The notes beneath the pieces were generated by a model that ran no database searches, was not told the DNA's origin, and saw only the letters and a list, made by a program, of their open reading frames with translations. A stretch of DNA of 64,000 bases from Flavobacterium sp. (lineage in GTDB: Bacteria > Bacteroidota > Bacteroidia > Flavobacteriales > Flavobacteriaceae), in contig JADBYA010000002.1 in NCBI GenBank assembly GCA_020403245.1, positions 310,001 to 374,000 of the forward strand, in the 5' to 3' direction. A program made the translations under genes and the position numbers. Each line of letters opens with the position of its first letter. Within the stretch, counting starts at the first letter, position 1. Below are positions 9,206 through 16,920 of this stretch, piece by piece.

Positions 9206-9213
9206 TATTTTTG
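9206..9213 (+). promoter_or_regulatory. Candidate -7 box upstream of the FAD oxidoreductase
   Basis: TATTTTTG matches TAnnTTTG, 45 nt before the ATG at 9259. A -33 element was not clear. Confidence 0.35.
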
Positions 9214-9258
9214 TTTTGCACTGCAATTAACAAAAACTATTTTTAACAAAAATTAAAA

Positions 9259-10374
9259 ATGAACTTAAGTTACTGGGAACTTAAAAATTGGTTTTCAAAT
9301 ATTGATTTCACTATCGTCGGTAGCGGAATTGTTGGCTTGCATTGTGCGTTGGCATTGCGCAATAAATTTCCAGACAGTAAGATATTGATTTTAGAAAAAG
9401 GAATTTTACCTCAAGGCGCAAGTACCAAAAATGCTGGGTTCGCTTGTTTTGGCAGTATTTCCGAAATACTTGACGATTTAAAATCACATAGTGAAGAAGA
9501 AGTTATTCAATTAATTCAAAAACGTTGGAACGGATTACAACTACTTCGTAAAAACCTAGGTGATTCAGTCATCGATTTTAAGCCTTATGGAGGTTATGAA
9601 TTGTTTTTGAAGGATGATGAAAGTATGTACAATGAATGTTTACAAAAATTACCATTTATTAATGAAATATTGAAACCTATTTTTAGAAACGATTTATTTG
9701 TAAAAGAAGTTGATCGATTTGACTTCAAGAACATTCAAGACTATTTGATTTTTAATCCTTATGAAGCCCAAATTGATACTGGAAAAATGATGCATGCTTT
9801 ATTGCAAAAAGCGAATTCAAATAATATTATGATTATAAATCAAGTAGAAGTTGCAGCTTTTCATGAAAAAAGAGATAACGTAGAAGTTGCTATTGGAGAT
9901 TTTATATTCAGTACTAAAAAGTTGCTTTTTGCGACGAATGGTTTTGCATCACAACTCACAAATAATCAGGTAAAACCCGCCAGAGCTCAGGTTTTGATTA
10001 CTGAACCTATTTCAAATCTTGATATTAAAGGAACTTTTCATCTCGACAGAGGCTATTACTATTTCAGAAATATTGATAATAGAATTTTACTTGGTGGAGG
10101 AAGGAATTTAGATTTCGAAGGGGAAACCACCACTGAATTAGGTCAAACAGAATTAATTCAAAATCGTTTGGAGGAATTATTAAAAGAAGTAATTTTACCA
10201 AATACCGATTTTAAAATAGCACATCGATGGAGTGGCATTATGGGATTAGGTTCTAGCAAAAGACCAATAGTTGAACAACTTTCCGAAAATGTGTATTGTG
10301 GAGTAAGACTAGGCGGAATGGGAGTTGCTATTGGAAGTTTAATAGGTCAAGAATTAGCCGATTTAGTTCTATAA
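9259..10374 (+). CDS. FAD-dependent oxidoreductase, DAO family (glycine oxidase-like)
   Basis: A 371-residue soluble protein. The N-terminal Rossmann motif VGSGIVGLHCALAL (about 21-34) followed by an acidic end of strand 2 (ILILEKG) binds FAD. The segment PQGASTKNAGFACFGS is typical of D-amino-acid oxidase/glycine oxidase relatives, and the C-terminal part (HRWSGIMGLGSSKRP, then GVRLGGMGVAIGS) completes the FAD site. It probably oxidises a small amine or amino acid with FAD. The substrate cannot be assigned. It sits 3 bp upstream of mtgA and is likely cotranscribed with it, which would fit a role linked to cell-wall D-amino acids, but that is inference. Confidence 0.85.
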   Translation: MNLSYWELKNWFSNIDFTIVGSGIVGLHCALALRNKFPDSKILILEKGILPQGASTKNAGFACFGSISEILDDLKSHSEEEVIQLIQKRWNGLQLLRKNLGDSVIDFKPYGGYELFLKDDESMYNECLQKLPFINEILKPIFRNDLFVKEVDRFDFKNIQDYLIFNPYEAQIDTGKMMHALLQKANSNNIMIINQVEVAAFHEKRDNVEVAIGDFIFSTKKLLFATNGFASQLTNNQVKPARAQVLITEPISNLDIKGTFHLDRGYYYFRNIDNRILLGGGRNLDFEGETTTELGQTELIQNRLEELLKEVILPNTDFKIAHRWSGIMGLGSSKRPIVEQLSENVYCGVRLGGMGVAIGSLIGQELADLVL

Positions 10375-10377
10375 GAT

Positions 10378-11058
10378 ATGATAAAAAAAATTTTTCGCTG
10401 GATTTGGAAAGCCATGCTTTGGTTTTTTGGACTTTCCATTTTATCTGTCATTATTTTTAAATGGGTTCCCATTCCCTTTACGCCATTAATGGTGATTAGA
10501 ATCATAGAATTTAAATCAGACAATCAAGATGCTATTTATAGTCATGATTGGGTTCCGCTAGAAGAAATATCCCCCAATCTTCAAAAAGCAGTCATAGCCA
10601 GTGAAGATGGTAATTTTTTAAAACATAGCGGTTTTGATTTCAAAGCTATGCAAAAAGCTTTTAAAAATAATCAAAAAGGGAGGAAGCTAAAAGGCGGAAG
10701 CACCATTTCGCAACAAACAGCTAAAAACGTTTTTCTTTGGCAAGGTAGAAGTTATGTGCGCAAAGTATTGGAAGCTTATTTCACAGTTTTAATTGAACTT
10801 ATTTGGGGTAAAAAACGCATTATGGAAGTGTATTTAAATAGTATAGAAATGGGTAATGGGGTTTATGGCGCACAAGAAGCCGCCAGACATTGGTATCGAA
10901 CTGATGCAAAGAATTTAACCAAAAGAGAAGCTGCAGGAATCGCGGCCATTCTTCCAAATCCTAGAAAATATAAAGCCACCAATTCCAGTTCTTATATTGA
11001 ACGAAGAAAAGATAGAATTATGCGCGTTATGCGTAACGTAGGAAAAATAGAATATTAA
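10378..11058 (+). CDS. mtgA: Monofunctional peptidoglycan transglycosylase
   Basis: A 226-residue protein with one N-terminal membrane anchor (about 8-30) and a GT51 glycosyltransferase domain: ASEDGNFLKHSGFD contains the catalytic Glu, and GGSTISQQTAKNVFLW and RIMEVYLNSIEMGNG are the standard later motifs. No transpeptidase domain is present and the length fits MtgA. It polymerises lipid II into glycan strands on the outer face of the inner membrane. It follows the FAD oxidoreductase after 3 bp, so translation may be coupled. The other GT51 enzyme in this window is PBP1C. Confidence 0.93.
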   Translation: MIKKIFRWIWKAMLWFFGLSILSVIIFKWVPIPFTPLMVIRIIEFKSDNQDAIYSHDWVPLEEISPNLQKAVIASEDGNFLKHSGFDFKAMQKAFKNNQKGRKLKGGSTISQQTAKNVFLWQGRSYVRKVLEAYFTVLIELIWGKKRIMEVYLNSIEMGNGVYGAQEAARHWYRTDAKNLTKREAAGIAAILPNPRKYKATNSSSYIERRKDRIMRVMRNVGKIEY

Positions 11059-11112
11059 AATAGCAGGATTGTTAGGATAAAAAGACTGCTTTGGGATCTT
11101 GGTAAAACGATT

Positions 11113-11493
11113 TTAGTAAAATAAAGGCTTGTATTGTTGCCAATGTTTAAAAATTAAAACGGCATTGAACACCAAAATTAATAAGGCAATAGACAATCCA
11201 GGAATATCTAAAAACAAATGGAATAGTAAAATATTAATAGAAATTGGAGCTAACAATATTAAGGCAAAAGCAATCCATTTTTTTAACAAAAGCAGGGCTC
11301 CAATAATAACTTCTAAAACACCCACAACAGGAAAAATATATCCTGTTGATCCAAGAGAGTTCATAAAATCGCCTGCTGGTGTATTTAAATCAGGAGCATC
11401 CATAGGAATAAAATGTAAAAACTTATTGGCACCAAAAACCACAAGTATAACTCCCAAAAAAATTCTAACAATTTTTGTAAACATTGAATTCAT
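11113..11493 (-). CDS. DoxX-like small membrane protein
   Basis: A 126-residue protein with four predicted membrane helices (about 5-22, 45-65, 70-88, 92-115). The start (IVRIFLGVILVVFGANKFLHF) and the GVLEVIIGALLLL segment resemble the DoxX/DoxD-like family. Its function in flavobacteria is unknown; relatives act with respiratory or thiol-stress proteins elsewhere. It is a single gene, convergent with mtgA. The plus strand also reads open across it, but that frame has no membrane or family features. Confidence 0.75.
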   Translation of the reverse strand: MNSMFTKIVRIFLGVILVVFGANKFLHFIPMDAPDLNTPAGDFMNSLGSTGYIFPVVGVLEVIIGALLLLKKWIAFALILLAPISINILLFHLFLDIPGLSIALLILVFNAVLIFKHWQQYKPLFY

Positions 11494-11632
11494 AATTTTT
11501 TTATTTTACAATTAGTAATAATGTAAAAATAAAATTAAATATTTATAAATAAAGCATTTTAAAGCTTAAAATTTTAAGCTAATTATAAACATTCTAACTT
11601 AAATACATAATTACATTTTATTTTCCTTCCAT

Positions 11633-11670
11633 AAAAAATGCCCCAAATAGTGTCTAACTTTTTGGGGCAT
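11633..11670 (-). terminator. Terminator of the TonB receptor/lipoprotein operon
   Basis: ATGCCCCAAA (11638-11647) pairs with TTTGGGGCAT (11661-11670). On the minus strand the stem is followed by a T run, just after the lipoprotein stop at 11710. Confidence 0.85.
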
Positions 11671-11709
11671 GTTCAAAAGAAGGAAACCTTTATAAGTAAC
11701 CTAAAAAAA

Positions 11710-12282
11710 TTAATTCCCTACAACAATTGGGAAAGTTACAGCAACATCCGTTGATCCACCAGCATTAGCGATATTACCTGCTGAAACACCAGCTGCATTT
11801 TTATTTAATTCGTGTCTAAGAATAACACTGAAGTTTCCTGTTCCAGTACCTGTAGTAGTTAAAGTAAAGAGTAACCCTATTGGCTTGCCATTTACATCTG
11901 TGTCATTGTAAGTCACAGTTCCTAAATTATTTGAAACTTGGTAAAAAACTTGGTGTTCTGCACCTTCTTCTTCTACTTCAATTGTTATATCTTCTGCAGG
12001 TGTATCGGTTTCGTCTAAAAACGAAATAGTCCCTGTATAAGTTGTATTTGGAGCTAAATTGCCAGATAAAGGCGTAATAACTGGAGCATTTGGACCGTCA
12101 CCATCTAAATCTTTAGAAGTAAAAGTTACTGTCTGTCCGCCACTTGTTAAATTTACAATAACAGTTGTAATTAATTCCTCTTCATTAACAGGAGCATCAT
12201 CATTGTCACAAGAGGTAAATGCAATTGCAGTAATTGCTAAAAAAAAGATTTTCGTTTTGTTTAAATAATTCATTGTTTTCAT
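11710..12282 (-). CDS. Envelope lipoprotein downstream of TonB receptor
   Basis: A 190-residue protein with a lipoprotein signal (AITAIAFTSCDND; lipobox Cys near residue 25) and an acidic, beta-rich body with Thr- and Gly-rich strands. No enzyme motif was recognised. It starts 3 nt before the end of the upstream TonB-receptor gene, so the two are one transcription unit. In flavobacteria similar lipoproteins often sit beside metal-type TonB receptors, and it may be a surface substrate-capturing partner. Acidic clusters (DNDDAPVNEEE, EVEEEGAEH) could bind cations, but this is inference. Confidence 0.75.
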   Translation of the reverse strand: MKTMNYLNKTKIFFLAITAIAFTSCDNDDAPVNEEELITTVIVNLTSGGQTVTFTSKDLDGDGPNAPVITPLSGNLAPNTTYTGTISFLDETDTPAEDITIEVEEEGAEHQVFYQVSNNLGTVTYNDTDVNGKPIGLLFTLTTTGTGTGNFSVILRHELNKNAAGVSAGNIANAGGSTDVAVTFPIVVGN

Positions 12283-12285
12283 GTT

Positions 12286-14664
12286 TTAATAATTAATTTT
12301 TAATTGAATTTGAAAGTTTCTACCTATTTCATCGGCATAGAAACGTTGTCTATTTAAATAATCTCTGTATTTGATATCCAAAAGGTTGAATACCGAAAAA
12401 CCTAGTGTTGCCATAGAATTATTGGCGATTTTGAATTGAAAATCGGATGCAAAATGTAAAAGATGATACGCAGCTGGAGGCGAACTAATATCCACTTCTA
12501 CAGGAGTTAACTCGCCATCTACAATAATATTTGTAATAAAATTGTTATTTGGGAATTGGGTTTGTCTAAAAACCATTTCGCTCTGTAATTCGAGTGTCAA
12601 ATTGTTCCAATTTTTTTTATTGTACGAAATTCGATTGTTGATGTTCAATGGTGGCATATCGATAATAAAATCGTCATTGGTTTTATCTTTTCCGTTTACA
12701 TATGATAAAAGCAAACGATGTTGCCAATGTTCACTGATTTGCCATTCTGAATTCAAATCAATTCCAGTTAACAATGCGTTAATTTGTTGGTATTCCCAAA
12801 CTGGAAAAGCACCGCGAATAGTAGTTTCAAAGCCAACGGGTTTCAAAAACATATAATCTTCGATGTAATTCAAAAACGGATTGATGTTTACATTGAAATT
12901 CTTCCATTGTTTTTGCAAAGAAGTACTGATTTTATTCGACTTTTCTTGTTTCAAACTCAAATCGCCCAATTCAATCATACCACTCGAATGATGCAATCCA
13001 TCGCTAAAAAATTCAGAAGGATTTGGATTTCTAACCGCACGACTGATATTGAAATACCATTCATATTCGTTTCCAAAGGAATATTGCGTTCCAACACTTG
13101 CTGAAAAATTATGGAATGTAAATTGCGGTTTGGTTAACCATTGTGTTCCAAAATCTTCTTCAATAAAATGATTAAATTCTGGACTGTAATTTCGTTCGTT
13201 CCAACGTGATTTCAGATAATATTTCGTCGCTTCAATCGTTGAAAAATCATATCGAATTCCAGCTTCTACCGAAAAATCATCCGAAATATGATTGTCAACA
13301 ATAGCATAAACTCCGGCATCAAACTTATTATAACTTGGAATTAACGGACGAACACCAGTATTTGGATTTGCCGAATTATTTTGGAACAAACCCATAATTC
13401 CTGATTTAAAATCCCAAGTGTCAATGCTCAATTTATAATCGGCATTAAAAGTATGCGTCATCAAGTTTAAATCTAAAGCTGCTCTAGAATCTGAAACTCC
13501 GGTTCGTAAATCAAATTCCCTGCGGTTATTGAACTGAAAAGCATATTGCAAACCAATAGACTCTCCATCTTTGATGTAATAATTGTAATTCAGCTTCGCT
13601 AAATGGTGTTGTACTCTTTGTTTTGGATTTCCAATAGCATAAGTAAAATTTTCAATCACAGCCGGACTTTCGTTATTTATAGAGTTGTATAAGTCGTTGA
13701 CATTCCCAATGTGAGAAGCACTCAAAATTCCTATGGTTGCATTGTACAAACTGTAATAGGCAGAAAAATCGAACTTTTTGCCAATATATTTTACGTCGCC
13801 AGAAAAATTGGCTTCACGGTTTCCAGTATTGGACAAAATATAATCGGGCGATTCTCTGTCACCAAAATATTTGAAACTTCCTTGCGCATTCCAACTCCAG
13901 TCGCAAAAATTTCCTTTGTGTAAACTAGACGAAATGGTTCCGCCACGACCATTGGATTCCATTGTCATAATGGTTTTTCCAAAAAGCGTGTCTTTTTTGG
14001 TGCTGAAAGGTTCAATAATTACAATTCCGCCAATGGCATCGCCACCATATTGCAAACCAGATGCGCCTTTTAAAACGGTTATTTTTCCAGCCGAATTCAC
14101 ATCAAAATTAGGCGCATGTTCTGTTCCCCATTGTTGGTCTTCCAGTTTTACATTATTGTTAAAAACAGGAACACGACTACTGTGCAAACCGTTAATTATA
14201 GGTTTTAGAATAGTGCTCCCAGTTTTTAAAACTGAAATTCCCGAAACTTCCTTAAGCACATTACCAAGTGACTGACTACTATATTTTTCAATGGTTTTCT
14301 CTTTAATTTTTTGTTCTGATATGGAGTGATTAAAATAATTGTCTTTGTGTTTTACAACAATTTCCTCTAATTGTTCCCTCTTTTGTATCATCTTAAAATT
14401 TAACTCAAGATTGCCACTAATTTCAATTATAGTATCAATGGGTTTATATCCAACATAAGTTATTAAAACCTTTGTAGATCCATTTGGAATATTGTGAATG
14501 CTATAAGAACCATCTTTTTTACTGTTGGTTGTTTTTGACGAAATATGGATGTGACTTTTTTCTAATGCCTTCTCATTTTCATCAACTATTTTTCCGCTTA
14601 CTGTGTTTTGACTATAAACATTACCAAAACACAATAAGCAAAAAAACAAACTGAATTTTTGCAT
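12286..14664 (-). CDS. TonB-dependent outer-membrane receptor, ZnuD-like
   Basis: A 792-residue receptor with a signal peptide (about 1-18), a carboxypeptidase-like regulatory domain (about 19-105), a plug domain (LGNVLKEVSGISVLKTG to VLKGASGLQYGGDAIGG) and a beta barrel ending in an alternating strand (FQIQLKINY). It imports a substrate across the outer membrane using TonB energy. The barrel segment RNPNPSEFFSDGLHHSSGMIELG resembles the region of ZnuD-type zinc receptors, and the neighbours are a Cys/His-rich small membrane protein and an acidic lipoprotein, so a metal ion or metal chelate is the favoured substrate. Receptor class is certain; metal specificity is moderate inference. Confidence 0.9.
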   Translation of the reverse strand: MQKFSLFFCLLCFGNVYSQNTVSGKIVDENEKALEKSHIHISSKTTNSKKDGSYSIHNIPNGSTKVLITYVGYKPIDTIIEISGNLELNFKMIQKREQLEEIVVKHKDNYFNHSISEQKIKEKTIEKYSSQSLGNVLKEVSGISVLKTGSTILKPIINGLHSSRVPVFNNNVKLEDQQWGTEHAPNFDVNSAGKITVLKGASGLQYGGDAIGGIVIIEPFSTKKDTLFGKTIMTMESNGRGGTISSSLHKGNFCDWSWNAQGSFKYFGDRESPDYILSNTGNREANFSGDVKYIGKKFDFSAYYSLYNATIGILSASHIGNVNDLYNSINNESPAVIENFTYAIGNPKQRVQHHLAKLNYNYYIKDGESIGLQYAFQFNNRREFDLRTGVSDSRAALDLNLMTHTFNADYKLSIDTWDFKSGIMGLFQNNSANPNTGVRPLIPSYNKFDAGVYAIVDNHISDDFSVEAGIRYDFSTIEATKYYLKSRWNERNYSPEFNHFIEEDFGTQWLTKPQFTFHNFSASVGTQYSFGNEYEWYFNISRAVRNPNPSEFFSDGLHHSSGMIELGDLSLKQEKSNKISTSLQKQWKNFNVNINPFLNYIEDYMFLKPVGFETTIRGAFPVWEYQQINALLTGIDLNSEWQISEHWQHRLLLSYVNGKDKTNDDFIIDMPPLNINNRISYNKKNWNNLTLELQSEMVFRQTQFPNNNFITNIIVDGELTPVEVDISSPPAAYHLLHFASDFQFKIANNSMATLGFSVFNLLDIKYRDYLNRQRFYADEIGRNFQIQLKINY

Positions 14665-14711
14665 TTTTATTGTTTTCTAATTCGTAAACACTAATCCTAT
14701 GTCAAGAAAAT

Positions 14712-15053
14712 TTAAACAATTGGAGGACCGCGAAGAGAAAAACTACTTCCAGAGTAGTAATTTATTTTATCTTTATAGTGATAAAATGAAAGTTGACAAA
14801 ATATGGGATTTTTTAAAAATGATATTTTAGCAATTTTAATTTTTGTATAATTGCTAAACGCAAATTCACAAGCATGACATTTTTCCCAGTAATGACTGTG
14901 ATTTAAAGTTGCTTTATCAGAATATTTATGATAACAACTACCTTCGGAAAACTGTTTGGCTAAATGCTCAATAGAATGCAATGACTGAAATAGTATTGAA
15001 AACAACACTAACAATCCAAGCAACGCATTTATGAATTTGAACTTTCCTTTCAT
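14712..15053 (-). CDS. Small Cys/His-rich membrane or exported protein
   Basis: About 113 residues from the ATG at 15053; an in-frame ATG at 15071 exists, but the -7-like box TACCTTTG lies between the two, so the shorter form is preferred. One N-terminal hydrophobic segment (about 5-28) is followed by His and Cys pairs: HSIEHL, CYHKY, HSHYWEKCHACEFAF. The CHAC pair with nearby His residues could bind a metal. It is the first gene of a run with the TonB receptor and lipoprotein (47-bp gap). No family was recognised with certainty; it looks like small proteins found next to metal or heme receptors. Confidence 0.65.
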   Translation of the reverse strand: MKGKFKFINALLGLLVLFSILFQSLHSIEHLAKQFSEGSCYHKYSDKATLNHSHYWEKCHACEFAFSNYTKIKIAKISFLKNPIFCQLSFYHYKDKINYYSGSSFSLRGPPIV

Positions 15054-15058
15054 TTGTA

Positions 15059-15066
15059 CAAAGGTA
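15059..15066 (-). promoter_or_regulatory. TAnnTTTG -7 box upstream of the Cys/His protein
   Basis: The minus strand reads TACCTTTG, ending 5 nt before the ATG at 15053. It may give a leaderless transcript for the metal-uptake operon. Confidence 0.4.
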
Positions 15067-15152
15067 GCCATATTAAAAAAGAAAACTGTATGATTTTAAC
15101 AAATTTTAGGATTTGCAAAAAACTAGTAATTGTTTTATGTAAAAAAAACAAA

Positions 15153-15199
15153 CCACAAATTAGCACAAATTAATTCTTGGAAATTTGTGTAATTTGTGG
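15153..15199. repeat. Intergenic inverted repeat (CCACAAATTA arms)
   Basis: CCACAAATTA (15153-15162) pairs with TAATTTGTGG (15190-15199), and the stem continues inward with CACAAATT (15064 shifted: 15164-15171) against AATTTGTG (15182-15189), with a single unpaired G at 15163. Sequences of this kind, built from words like AATTTGTGTAATTTGTGG, are common dispersed elements between flavobacterial genes. It lies between the start of the Cys/His-rich gene and the end of asd. Confidence 0.65.
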
Positions 15200-15228
15200 C
15201 TAATAAAAACAGTACTGAAGCTTGTAAA

Positions 15229-16218
15229 TTACACTAAATTATTAGCCACTAAATATTCTGCAATTTGAATCGTATTGGTCGCAGCTCCTTTTCTTAAATT
15301 ATCAGAAACAATCCACATGTTTAAAGAGTTGGGCTGGCTTTCATCACGGCGAATTCTACCCACAAACACATCGTCTTTACCTTGCGCATACAATGGCATC
15401 GGATACGTATAGGTGTCGGTATTATCTTGAACTATAACACCATCAGTGTGGTGTAGAATGTTTCGAATTTCATTGATGTCAAAATCATTCGAAAATTCGA
15501 CATTCACGGCTTCACTGTGTCCGCCAACAACCGGAATTCTAATAGCAGTTGCTGTCACATTAATGCTGTCATCACCAATTATTTTTCGGGTTTCACGCAC
15601 CAATTTCATCTCTTCTTTGGTGTACCCGTTAGCTTCAAAGCTGTCGCATTGTGGAATAGCATTGCGGTGAATTTGGTATTTATATGCCATTTCACCTGAA
15701 ACGCCTGCGTATTCATTTTCTAATTGTTGCACTGCTTTTACTCCAGTTCCAGTGATGGATTGATACGTAGAAACGATGACACGCTTGATGTTGTATTTTT
15801 TATGCAATGGTGCTAAAACCATTACCATTTGAATGGTAGAACAGTTGGGATTGGCGATGATTTTATCTGCTGCAGTTAATTCGGAAGCATTGATTTCGGG
15901 AACAATTAATTTTTTACTTGGATCCATTCGCCAAGCCGATGAATTGTCGATTACTGTTGTTCCTGCTGCAGCGAATTTTGGAGCCCATTCTAATGAAGTT
16001 TCTCCACCAGCTGAAAACAATGCAATATCGGCTTTCATATCAACAGCCGTTTGCAAACCAACAACTTTGTATTTCTTTCCTTTAAATTCTATTTCTTTTC
16101 CCACAGATTTTTCGGAAGCCACTGGAATTAATTCCGTCACTGGAAAATTCCGTTCGGCCAAAACTTGAAGCATTACCTCACCAACCATTCCGGTTGCACC
16201 AACAACAGCAACTTTCAT
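15229..16218 (-). CDS. asd: Aspartate-semialdehyde dehydrogenase
   Basis: A 329-residue enzyme that reduces aspartyl phosphate to aspartate semialdehyde with NADPH, the branch point to diaminopimelate, lysine, threonine and methionine. It has the N-terminal nucleotide motif VGATGMVGEVML (about 6-17), the active-site segment ANPNCSTIQM with catalytic Cys126, and the downstream RIPVVGGHSEAVN segment. The length is normal. It is an isolated gene, convergent with nothing and preceded by a repeat-rich region; aspartate kinase, the previous enzyme of the pathway, is at about 38.8 kb in this window. Confidence 0.97.
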   Translation of the reverse strand: MKVAVVGATGMVGEVMLQVLAERNFPVTELIPVASEKSVGKEIEFKGKKYKVVGLQTAVDMKADIALFSAGGETSLEWAPKFAAAGTTVIDNSSAWRMDPSKKLIVPEINASELTAADKIIANPNCSTIQMVMVLAPLHKKYNIKRVIVSTYQSITGTGVKAVQQLENEYAGVSGEMAYKYQIHRNAIPQCDSFEANGYTKEEMKLVRETRKIIGDDSINVTATAIRIPVVGGHSEAVNVEFSNDFDINEIRNILHHTDGVIVQDNTDTYTYPMPLYAQGKDDVFVGRIRRDESQPNSLNMWIVSDNLRKGAATNTIQIAEYLVANNLV

Positions 16219-16254
16219 ATTTTTATAAATTTATTTTTGAAGTACAAAAGTATG

Positions 16255-16309
16255 TAGAAAAAAGAGAATAGAATATAGAAAAAAGAGAATAGAATAAAGA
16301 AAAAAGAAG
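16255..16309. repeat. 21-bp AG-rich tandem repeat upstream of asd
   Basis: The unit TAGAAAAAAGAGAATAGAATA occurs at 16255-16275 and 16276-16296 and is followed by a partial third unit. A similar AG-rich tract lies after nrdA near 48093. Confidence 0.75.
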
Positions 16310-16330
16310 GAAATGCAGATAGGTTCTCAC

Positions 16331-16420
16331 TAGCCCCGATAAGAGCGGCATCCTTTTTTGAAAAAAAAGATATAGCGGATAGCGGGAGGATACTTCCTGA
16401 TCAAACTGATGCCGTGCTCC
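16331..16420 (+). repeat. Dispersed intergenic repeat, copy A
   Basis: It begins TAGCCCCGATAAGAGCGGCATCCTTTTTT and passes through an A-rich mirror to TATAGCGGATAGCGGGAGG, ending GCCGTGCTCC. The layout (TAGCCC-GAT start, ATCCTTTTT, AAAAAGAT, GGATAGC, GCTCCA end) recurs in diverged form at 35867-35945, 45404-45554 (minus) and 61589-61714. It is non-coding. Confidence 0.6.
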
Positions 16421-16427
16421 AAATATA

Positions 16428-16458
16428 AAAAAAAGACCCTGAAACGAGTTCAGGGTTA
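16428..16458 (-). terminator. Terminator of mscL
   Basis: ACCCTGAA (16436-16443) pairs with TTCAGGGT (16449-16456) around a 5-nt loop. On the minus strand an eight-T run (with one C before it) follows, 28 bp after the mscL stop. Confidence 0.85.
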
Positions 16459-16483
16459 AATTAGAATATGCTATGTAGCGGTA

Positions 16484-16852
16484 TTATTTTTTTAACAAAT
16501 CTCTAATTTGAGTAAGCAATTCTTCTTGACTTGGGCCAGCTGGAGCAGCTTCAACTGGTTTTTTCATGCTATTTATTCCTTTTACCATGATGAAAATTAC
16601 AAAAGCAATAACAAGGAAACTGATTACAGCAGCAAGGAATTTTCCGTAAAGAATTCCGCCTTCTGTTTTTAAATCGGCTAAGTTATCAACTTGTGCCGCC
16701 TTGAGGGCTGGATTTAATAATGCTGGCGTAATCACATCGGCTACTAATGAATTTACAATGGCGCCAAAAGCGGCTCCAATGATTACCCCAACGGCCAAAT
16801 CCATGGCATTACCTTTTGCAATAAAGTCTTTAAATTCTGAAATCATTCCCAT
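16484..16852 (-). CDS. mscL: Large-conductance mechanosensitive channel
   Basis: A 122-residue inner-membrane protein that forms the pentameric channel opened by membrane tension under hypo-osmotic shock. The N-terminus FKDFIAKGNAMDLAVGVIIGAAFGAIVNSLVADVITP is the MscL signature with the Gly/Ala-rich first helix, a second helix (about 72-95) follows, and a charged C-terminal bundle (LLTQIRDLLKK) ends it. Length is usual. It sits 68 bp downstream of murF-alr on the same strand and has its own terminator. Confidence 0.96.
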   Translation of the reverse strand: MGMISEFKDFIAKGNAMDLAVGVIIGAAFGAIVNSLVADVITPALLNPALKAAQVDNLADLKTEGGILYGKFLAAVISFLVIAFVIFIMVKGINSMKKPVEAAPAGPSQEELLTQIRDLLKK

Positions 16853-16920
16853 ATTTGTTTTGTTTTTATTTGGTTAATAGAGTACTAAAGTAATAAAATT
16901 TTGAATAGTTCAAAAAAAAA

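Noticed and set aside
11129..11515. Open 128-residue plus-strand frame across the DoxX-like gene
   Set aside because: The minus-strand frame has four regular membrane helices and a family pattern; the plus frame has none.
16255..16309. 21-bp tandem repeats as a CRISPR array
   Set aside because: The units are directly adjacent without spacers, and no cas gene is in the window.
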